Shown piece by piece: positions 32,297-38,620 of a stretch of DNA of 38,620 nt. The stretch covers positions 1-38,620 of the forward strand of contig JAJYBH010000017.1 in the NCBI GenBank assembly GCA_021779135.1, read 5' to 3'. The notes beneath the pieces were generated by a model. It searched no databases and was not told the origin of the DNA. It saw only the letters and a list, made by a program, of their open reading frames with translations. The translations under genes and the position numbers were made by a program. Positions within the stretch are counted from its first letter, which is position 1, and the number at the start of each line of letters is the position of its first letter. The stretch comes from Deltaproteobacteria bacterium. Its GTDB lineage: Bacteria > Desulfobacterota > Desulfuromonadia > Geobacterales > Pseudopelobacteraceae.

Positions 32297-34292
32297 ATCC
32301 GGCCTGGATATGAGTGACGGGCGCCGGAGAGCGGTGATCGAGGGCGTTAGCCCCTCGGTGGACAACGGGCGCTTCGCGGCCAAGCGCATCCTCGGCGACC
32401 GGGTGGTGGTCGAGGCCGACTGCTTCACCGACGGCCATGACTCGCTGGCCTGCCTGCTGCTCTGGCGTCGCGAGGACGAGGAGACCTGGCACGAATCGCC
32501 CATGACGCCGCTGGGCAATGATCGCTGGCGCGGCAGCTTCACGGCGGCGGCCCTCGGACGTTACCGCTACACGATCAGCGCCTGGGTGGACCATTTCCTT
32601 TCCTGGCGCCACGATTTCGCGCGGCGCATCGAGGAGGAAGACCTGCGCATCGCGGCCCAGGTCGGCGCCGGCCTCATCGAAGCTGCTGCCAAGCGGGCCC
32701 GGGGGAAAGACCGCAAGAGTCTCAATGATTGGGCGGCCCGCCTGCGCTCTGTCACCGATACGGCGGCGCTCAAGTCGTGCGGGCTTGACGCGAACCTTGG
32801 CGTCCTGGCCGGGCTCTACCCGGACCGGCGCCTGGCCAGCACCCACCCGGTCGAGTTTCCGCTGGTGGTGGACCGCGAGCGCGCCCGCTTCTCCGCCTGG
32901 TATGAAATGTTCCCACGCTCTGCGTCTCGCGAGCCGGGGCGCCACGGCACCTTCCGGGACTGCGAAGCCCTCCTGCCCGACATTGCAAAAATGGGTTTCG
33001 ACGTCCTGTACTTCCCCCCCATCCATCCGATCGGGCGCGTCAACCGCAAGGGGGCCAACAACTCGCTGGCGGCGGGTCCCGATGATGTCGGCAGTCCCTG
33101 GGCCATCGGCTCGACCGAGGGCGGCCACACGGCGCTGCACCCTGAGCTGGGTACGCTCGAAGACTTCCGGCGGCTGGTTGCCGGCGCACACGCGCAGGGT
33201 CTGGAACTGGCCCTGGATATCGCCTTCCAGTGCGCGCCGGATCACCCCTGGGTCGCGGCGCACCCCGAATGGTTCCGCTGGCGACCCGACGGCACGGTGC
33301 AGTATGCCGAGAACCCGCCCAAGAGGTATCAGGACATCTTCCCGTTCGAATTCGAATCGGACGACTGGCGCGGGTTGTGGCAGGAGCTGGCCGGTGTGGT
33401 CCGCTTCTGGGCAGGCGAGGGGGTGCGGATCTTCCGCATCGACAATCCGCACACCAAGCCCTTCCCCTTCTGGGAATGGCTGATCGCCGAGTTGAAGCGC
33501 GCATATCCGGATACGATTTTCCTGGCCGAGGCCTTCACGCGTTCAAAGGTCATGCACCGCCTGGCCAAGCTGGGATTCACCCAGTCCTATACCTATTTCG
33601 CCTGGCGCAACTCCAAGCACGAGCTCATCGAATACTTCACCGAACTCACCCGGGGTGAGGGGCGCGACTACTTCCGTCCCAATGCCTGGCCGAATACCCC
33701 GGATATTCTCAACGAGTACCTGCAATTCGGCGGTCGGCCCGCCTTCATCGTGCGCCTGGTGCTGGCGGCCACGCTGGCAGCCAGTTACGGCATCTACGGA
33801 CCGGCCTTCGAGCTGCTCGAAGCGACCCCGCACACCCCCGGAAGCGAGGATTACCTGGACAGCGAGAAATACCAGATCCGCGACTGGAACCGTGGGGCGC
33901 CGCAGAGCCTGGCGGATGTGATCGCCCGCCTGAACCGCGCGCGCCGCGACAACCCCGCGCTGCAGTCGGATGCATCGCTGCGCTTCTTCCCGGTCGATAA
34001 CGACAGCCTGCTCTGCTATGCCAAGTCAAACGCCGATCGGGAGAATCTAGTCGTGGTCGTGGTCAACCTCGACCCGCACCACGTACACTCCGGCTGGGTC
34101 GAGCTCGACCTGGAAGCGCTCGGCATCGACGCGCATACGACCTACCAGATGCACGACCTGCTTTCCGGCGCGCGTTTTCTCTGGAGCGGCCCGCGCAACT
34201 TCGTCCGGATCGATCCGCAGCGCGCGCCCGCGCACCTCTTCGCCCTGCGGCGCAAGGTGCGCACCGAACACAATTTCGACTATTTCCTGTAA
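32289..34292 (+). CDS. glgE: Alpha-1,4-glucan:maltose-1-phosphate maltosyltransferase GlgE
   Basis: A 667-residue GH13_3 enzyme that extends alpha-1,4-glucan by two glucose units from maltose 1-phosphate. Residues about 1-200 form the N-terminal beta-sandwich and helical bundle typical of GlgE. The family start of the barrel reads [11 protein letters not shown]. Catalytic residues are D385 in [12 protein letters not shown]414 in FLAEAFTRS and D472 in NTPDILNEY. Its substrate comes from the maltokinase half of the next gene, and its product goes to GlgB, whose gene it overlaps by 8 bases. Confidence 0.95.
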   Translation: MTKSGLDMSDGRRRAVIEGVSPSVDNGRFAAKRILGDRVVVEADCFTDGHDSLACLLLWRREDEETWHESPMTPLGNDRWRGSFTAAALGRYRYTISAWVDHFLSWRHDFARRIEEEDLRIAAQVGAGLIEAAAKRARGKDRKSLNDWAARLRSVTDTAALKSCGLDANLGVLAGLYPDRRLASTHPVEFPLVVDRERARFSAWYEMFPRSASREPGRHGTFRDCEALLPDIAKMGFDVLYFPPIHPIGRVNRKGANNSLAAGPDDVGSPWAIGSTEGGHTALHPELGTLEDFRRLVAGAHAQGLELALDIAFQCAPDHPWVAAHPEWFRWRPDGTVQYAENPPKRYQDIFPFEFESDDWRGLWQELAGVVRFWAGEGVRIFRIDNPHTKPFPFWEWLIAELKRAYPDTIFLAEAFTRSKVMHRLAKLGFTQSYTYFAWRNSKHELIEYFTELTRGEGRDYFRPNAWPNTPDILNEYLQFGGRPAFIVRLVLAATLAASYGIYGPAFELLEATPHTPGSEDYLDSEKYQIRDWNRGAPQSLADVIARLNRARRDNPALQSDASLRFFPVDNDSLLCYAKSNADRENLVVVVVNLDPHHVHSGWVELDLEALGIDAHTTYQMHDLLSGARFLWSGPRNFVRIDPQRAPAHLFALRRKVRTEHNFDYFL

Positions 34293-34306
34293 AATATGGA
34301 GCCACG

Positions 34307-37300
34307 ATGAACAAAGCGGTCAGGCAGTCTCCCGGAGAGGCGCAGCAGCAGGGCGCGCCGGACGAGGCACTCTGGTACAAGGACGCCGTTGTCTACCAGT
34401 TGCACGTCAAGGCCTTCTTCGACGCCAACGACGACGGTATGGGCGATTTCCCCGGGCTGATCGAAAAGCTCGATTACGTCCGCGACCTGGGCGTGAACAC
34501 CATCTGGCTGCTCCCCTTCTACCCATCGCCGATGAAGGACGACGGCTACGATGTCGCCGATTATCACAACGTGAACCCGCAGTACGGCACCCGCAACGAC
34601 CTGCGCACACTGATGCGCGAGGCGCACCGGCGCGGCCTGCGGGTGATTACCGAACTGGTCGTGAACCACACCTCGGACCAGCACCCCTGGTTCCAGGCCG
34701 CGCGCCGGGCTCCGGCCGGCTCCTCCAAGCGCGATTTCTACGTCTGGAGCGACAACGACCGGAAGTACGACGGTACACGCATCATCTTTACCGACACCGA
34801 GACGTCCAACTGGACCTGGGACCCGGTCGCCAAGGCCTACTACTGGCACCGTTTCTTCAGCCACCAGCCGGACCTGAATTTCGACAATCCCAAGGTGCTC
34901 AAGGCGATCATCCGCGTCATGCGCTTCTGGTTCGACATGGGTGTGGACGGCTTCCGGCTGGATGCGATTCCCTACCTGTGCGAGCGTGAGGGCACCAGCA
35001 ACGAGAACCTGCCGGAGACGCACGCCGTCATCCGCCAGATCCGGGCGGCGGTCGATGCCCACTACAAGAACCGCCTGCTGCTGGCCGAAGCGAACCAGTG
35101 GCCGGAGGACGTGCGCGAGTACTTCGGGGAGGGGGACGAGTGCCATATGGCCTACCACTTCCCGCTCATGCCGCGCATCTACATGGCGATCGCGCAGGAG
35201 GACCGCCACCCGGTGGTCGAGATCATGAAGCAGACGCCGGAGATCCCCGAAAACTGCCAGTGGGCGATCTTCCTGCGCAACCACGACGAACTGACCCTGG
35301 AGATGGTGACCAGCAAGGAGCGCGACTACATGTACCGCATGTACGCCGCCGACCCGCGCGCCCGCATCAACCTCGGCATCCGCCGCCGGCTCGCGCCGCT
35401 GATGGAGAACGACCGCGAGCGCATCAAACTGATGAACAGCCTGCTGCTGTCGATGCCCGGTTCGCCGATCATCTACTACGGCGACGAGATCGGCATGGGT
35501 GACAATATCTTCCTCGGCGATCGCGACGGCGTACGCACGCCGATGCAGTGGAGTCCGGACCGCAATGCCGGCTTCTCGCGCGCCGACCCGCAGCGGCTGT
35601 ATCTGCCGCCGATCATGGACCCGGTCTACGGTTACGAGGCCGTCAACGTGGAGGCGCAGTCGCGCGACCAGTCCTCACTGCTCAACTGGATGCGGCGCAT
35701 GCTGACGGTGCGCAAGGGCAGCAAGGCCTTCGGGCGCGGGCGGCTGTCGTTCCTCAGCCCCGGCAACCGCAAGATTCTGGCCTACCTGCGCGAGTACGAC
35801 GAGGAGACGATCCTGTGCGTCGCCAACCTGGGCCGCTCGGCGCAGCCGGTCGAGTTGGACCTGGCGCGCTATCGCGGCCGCGTGCCGCTGGAGATGATGG
35901 GGCGCACCCCCTTTCCGCCCATCGGCGAGTTGCCCTATCTGCTGACCCTGCCCGCCTGCGGCTTCTACTGGTTCCGCCTGGCCGTCGACGTCGAGGTGCC
36001 GCACTGGCACGAAGAGCGCCTGGCGCCGGAAGAACTGCCGGTACTGGTGCTGTTCGACGGCTGGACCAGCTTTTTCCGCGACCGCGTCGTGCCCTGGCGC
36101 ATCCGCATGGCGGAGAAGCTGCGCGCGCAGTTTGAAACCGAGACACTGCCGCGTTACATAGCCGCACAGCGCTGGTACGCGGCCAAGGGCGTGCCGATCA
36201 AGCGCGCCTCCTTACAAGACTGGGTCCAGTGGGGGCCGGACAACTCTCCCTGGCTGATGACGCTGCTGCAGGTCGAGACGGACTCCGGTCAGAGCTCGTA
36301 CTTCCTGCCGATGGCCCTGGCCTGGGGCGACAGCGACGAAGAGCAGGTGCGCGCGCTGGCCGCCGCGACGCTGGCGCGGATACGCCAGCAGTCGCAGGTT
36401 GGCGTACTGGCGGACGCCTTCGCCGACGAGGCGTTCTGTGGCGCGGTAGTGGCGGCCATCATCGCCGGAAGCGAAGTGGCCTGCGCGCAGGGCAGACTGC
36501 GCTTTACCATGACCACGGCCTGTGCCGGCCTGGCCGGAGATACCATCGCCAGCCTGCCGATTGAGCGTCCCAAGTTCCAGGGCAGCAATACCGCAGTGAT
36601 GCTGGGTGACCGCCTGTTCCTCAAGGGATACCGGAACCTGCGGGCCGGGGTGAACCCCGAATTCGAGGTGGGCCGCTTTCTGACCGATGTTGCGCATTTC
36701 AGCAATTGCGTGCCGGTGGCCGGGGCGATGGAGTACATCGCTGCAGATGGTACGCTGACCTGCCTGGCCCTCCTGCAGGGCCAGGTCGCCAACCAGGGGG
36801 ACGGCTGGTCGTACACGCTCGACTACCTCGATCGTACCTTCGAGAACCTGCTCTCCTCGACGGCCGACACACCGGCGGATATCCACGGTGCCTACCTTTC
36901 GCTGGTACATACCCTCGGCACTCGCACCGCAGAGCTGCACAAGGCGCTCGCACTTCGCACGGGCGACCCGGCCTTCGATCCCGAACCGCTGGCGCCCGGT
37001 GACCTCGTTGACTGGAAACGGCGCGTGCATGACGATGCCCTTGCCACGCTCGCGCTGCTGGAGCAGCACCAGTCCCAGTTCCCCCCGGCGGCGCAGGCAA
37101 ATACATGCGCGCTTCTGGAACAGCGGCAACGGCTGCTTGAACGGATCGAGGCCTGCGGCATGCCCGCGGGACCGTGCATCAAGACCCGCTACCATGGCGA
37201 CTACCACTTGGGACAGGTGCTGGTGAGCAGCAACGATTTCATTATCATCGACTTCGAGGGAGAACCGGCGCGGTCGCTGGCGGAGCGCCGCGCCAAGCAT

Positions 37301-37675
37301 TCAGCCCTGCGCGACGTTGCCGGGATGCTGCGCTCCTTCGATTATGCCCGCTGGAGCGCCCTGCTGCGCGATACGTACAGCGATGCAGACCGGGTCAGGC
37401 TGGCGCCGCTCGCGCGGGCCTGGGCCGACGAAGCGCGCCGGATGTTCCTGCGCGCCTACGAGGAGACCTCGCGCGATAGTGGCCTGTATGAGGACTTTGC
37501 CGAAATGCGGGGGTTGGTAGAGTTGTTCGAATTGGAAAAGGCGCTCTACGAGCTGCGCTATGAGGTTGGAAACCGCCCGGGCTGGATCAACGTCCCCCTG
37601 CAAGGCGTCCTGACCCTGTGCGGGCTCGCGCCGGAGGCGGAGACGGGCAACGCGCTTCAATCAAAAGGAGACTGA
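34307..37675 (+). CDS. treS: Trehalose synthase TreS fused to maltokinase (Pep2)
   Basis: A 1122-residue bifunctional enzyme. Residues about 20-560 are GH13_16 trehalose synthase, interconverting maltose and trehalose: D219 in [10 protein letters not shown]261 in [13 protein letters not shown]327 in [11 protein letters not shown]. Residues about 600-1115 are an aminoglycoside-phosphotransferase-like maltokinase that makes maltose 1-phosphate with [15 protein letters not shown] with catalytic D965, and [10 protein letters not shown] with Mg-binding D982. In mycobacteria the two are separate chains in one complex; the fusion forces channelling. It lies 14 bases after glgE, and its stop is one base from the next ATG. 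Confidence 0.95.
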   Translation: MNKAVRQSPGEAQQQGAPDEALWYKDAVVYQLHVKAFFDANDDGMGDFPGLIEKLDYVRDLGVNTIWLLPFYPSPMKDDGYDVADYHNVNPQYGTRNDLRTLMREAHRRGLRVITELVVNHTSDQHPWFQAARRAPAGSSKRDFYVWSDNDRKYDGTRIIFTDTETSNWTWDPVAKAYYWHRFFSHQPDLNFDNPKVLKAIIRVMRFWFDMGVDGFRLDAIPYLCEREGTSNENLPETHAVIRQIRAAVDAHYKNRLLLAEANQWPEDVREYFGEGDECHMAYHFPLMPRIYMAIAQEDRHPVVEIMKQTPEIPENCQWAIFLRNHDELTLEMVTSKERDYMYRMYAADPRARINLGIRRRLAPLMENDRERIKLMNSLLLSMPGSPIIYYGDEIGMGDNIFLGDRDGVRTPMQWSPDRNAGFSRADPQRLYLPPIMDPVYGYEAVNVEAQSRDQSSLLNWMRRMLTVRKGSKAFGRGRLSFLSPGNRKILAYLREYDEETILCVANLGRSAQPVELDLARYRGRVPLEMMGRTPFPPIGELPYLLTLPACGFYWFRLAVDVEVPHWHEERLAPEELPVLVLFDGWTSFFRDRVVPWRIRMAEKLRAQFETETLPRYIAAQRWYAAKGVPIKRASLQDWVQWGPDNSPWLMTLLQVETDSGQSSYFLPMALAWGDSDEEQVRALAAATLARIRQQSQVGVLADAFADEAFCGAVVAAIIAGSEVACAQGRLRFTMTTACAGLAGDTIASLPIERPKFQGSNTAVMLGDRLFLKGYRNLRAGVNPEFEVGRFLTDVAHFSNCVPVAGAMEYIAADGTLTCLALLQGQVANQGDGWSYTLDYLDRTFENLLSSTADTPADIHGAYLSLVHTLGTRTAELHKALALRTGDPAFDPEPLAPGDLVDWKRRVHDDALATLALLEQHQSQFPPAAQANTCALLEQRQRLLERIEACGMPAGPCIKTRYHGDYHLGQVLVSSNDFIIIDFEGEPARSLAERRAKHSALRDVAGMLRSFDYARWSALLRDTYSDADRVRLAPLARAWADEARRMFLRAYEETSRDSGLYEDFAEMRGLVELFELEKALYELRYEVGNRPGWINVPLQGVLTLCGLAPEAETGNALQSKGD

Positions 37676-37676
37676 A

Positions 37677-38360
37677 ATGGAAAATGTCGACATCATGCTC
37701 GAACCGGTCCAGGCGTTCCTGCATCAGATTGCCGGATTCCTGCCCAAGCTCGCGCTGGCGATCGGGGTATTGCTCGCCGGCTGGATGCTGGCCAAGCTCG
37801 CCAGGTTTGCGATCATCAAGGGCCTGCGCGCGATCAACTTCAACATCCTCACCGAGCGCGCCGGCCTGGAGGATTTCCTGGACCATGGCGGCATCCAGAC
37901 CGATACCACCGGCATCATCGCCCTGCTGATCTACTGGCTGGTCATCCTGGCCGCCCTGATTATCGCCTTCAACAGCCTGGGGCTGACCTATATCACCGGG
38001 CTGCTGGGGGAGGTGGTGCTGTTCGTGCCCAAGGTCATCGTGGCCCTTCTGATACTCGCCTTTGGCGCGTACTTCGCGCGCTTTGTCGGCAACGCGGTAG
38101 TCACCTACTCTAAAAACATCGCCATCCAGGATTCCGACCTGCTGGGCAAACTGGCGCAGTACGCCATCATGACCTTTGTCGTGCTGGTCGCACTGGATCA
38201 GGTCAACGTGGGTGGGGATATCGTCCGGCAGAGCTTCCTGATCATCCTGGCCGGGGTCGTCTTTGCCCTGGCGCTGGCCTTCGGGCTGGGGGGGAAGGAT
38301 GCGGCCGCGGAACTGATCGACCGCTGGTGGCCGGGGCGGAGGAAGGATGGCGGCGATTAG
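37677..38360 (+). CDS. CmpX/MscS-type membrane protein with conserved TM-helix repeats
   Basis: A 227-residue inner-membrane protein with about five hydrophobic helices (about 20-45, 78-102, 110-136, 158-178, 185-208). GYLLAGW-type and GAYFARFVGN segments match the 'conserved TM helix' repeat found in CmpX and other small-conductance mechanosensitive-channel relatives. The C-terminus has LALAFGLGGKDAAAEL, the pore-helix-like end, but the soluble MscS beta domain is missing. AAAAGGAG precedes ATG 37677, one base after the treS stop, so it is coupled to the trehalose/glucan operon. A role in osmotic release or sensing is a reasonable inference. Confidence 0.85.
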   Translation: MENVDIMLEPVQAFLHQIAGFLPKLALAIGVLLAGWMLAKLARFAIIKGLRAINFNILTERAGLEDFLDHGGIQTDTTGIIALLIYWLVILAALIIAFNSLGLTYITGLLGEVVLFVPKVIVALLILAFGAYFARFVGNAVVTYSKNIAIQDSDLLGKLAQYAIMTFVVLVALDQVNVGGDIVRQSFLIILAGVVFALALAFGLGGKDAAAELIDRWWPGRRKDGGD

Positions 38361-38365
38361 CTCCC

Positions 38366-38620
38366 TTAATCAATCGTCCAACCCGCCCCGGCCTCCAGCC
38401 GAGCAATCAGCTCCTGACAGTCAATGTCCGCGCGCGCCCTCAGGGCCAGGGCCAGCACCGCGTGCAGGTTGAGCGCCTCTCCCCGCCGCCGGCCCTCTTC
38501 GTAGCAGCGGCCGAAATCCTGCGGCACCCGCAGGGTCCAGTTGTCCTCCGTCTGTGTACCCGGCGCGTTATAGGTATCCTCCAGCCCGAAAAGATCGGCG
38601 AAAAACAGCATGACGTGCCG
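38366..38620 (-). CDS. malQ: 4-alpha-glucanotransferase MalQ (3' end; gene runs off the right edge)
   Basis: The last 84 residues of a leftward gene. MLFFADLFGLEDTYNAPGT followed by ENWTLRVPQDF is the C-terminal signature of MalQ/amylomaltase (GH77), which moves maltodextrin chains between acceptors. After it comes a helical tail of about 45 residues. The frame stays open to the window edge with RHV before the methionine, so the methionine at 38611 is internal. It converges with the trehalose operon (5 bases between stops) and fits the same maltodextrin metabolism by supplying TreY substrates. Confidence 0.85.
   Translation of the reverse strand, partial: RHVMLFFADLFGLEDTYNAPGTQTEDNWTLRVPQDFGRCYEEGRRRGEALNLHAVLALALRARADIDCQELIARLEAGAGWTID

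Overview
This is a chromosomal window from a Gram-negative bacterium with moderately high GC. Several genes look like those of the Geobacter/Pelobacter group (Desulfuromonadota): the rubrerythrin-like protein, the secreted protein with a cysteine-bearing bacterial repeat, and the lone Pal lipoprotein. The taxon is inferred from gene flavour, not established. The left flank (1-3150) has the 5' part of nadA, a DUF2019 gene, a small glycosyltransferase-like remnant, a secreted beta-rich protein, and a tRNA-Pro(CGG) with a clear sigma-70-type promoter.

At 3180-13334 a ~10.1 kb integrative element sits in the tRNA-Pro gene, bounded by perfect 56-bp direct repeats (attL 3180-3235, attR 13279-13334). 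Its left half is a phage-satellite-like control and replication module: an XRE repressor divergent from an AlpA-like regulator, a winged-helix replication-initiator-like gene, an unusual repeat-bearing non-coding stretch, a second tyrosine-recombinase-like protein and a small partner ORF. Four phased 22-bp iterons lie inside the initiator-like gene, as in the lambda O/ori arrangement. The right half carries leftward genes that look like accumulated cargo: a 3'-truncated SEC-C protein, a DUF1186 protein, an ORF fusing an AbiEii-type nucleotidyltransferase piece to a GHKL-ATPase/winged-helix protein, a 3'-truncated ParB/RepB, and a P4-type integrase next to attR. Pairs of a TGGAACCTC motif lie just inside both ends, and the right pair covers the integrase RBS and start codon. 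No capsid, packaging, relaxase or conjugation genes are visible, so the element looks like a satellite or minimal island that depends on a helper.

Right of the island are a rubrerythrin-like protein, a GH15 glucoamylase/trehalase-type enzyme, a CDF cation transporter with a structured leader, a small coiled-coil protein, a ClC Cl-/H+ antiporter and Pal. From 19.8 kb to the end, a rightward gene run builds and interconverts trehalose and alpha-glucan. It starts with a MarR regulator behind a promoter framed by a nested dyad, and continues with otsB, a membrane-anchored sensor-OtsA fusion, a TMTC-like membrane TPR protein, treZ, treY, glgB, glgE, a treS-maltokinase fusion and a CmpX/MscS-type membrane protein; a convergent, truncated malQ follows. 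Together these encode de novo trehalose synthesis (OtsA/OtsB), trehalose to glucan (TreS-Pep2, GlgE, GlgB) and glucan back to trehalose (TreY/TreZ). This is a complete closed cycle in one locus, probably serving osmotic stress and carbon storage.
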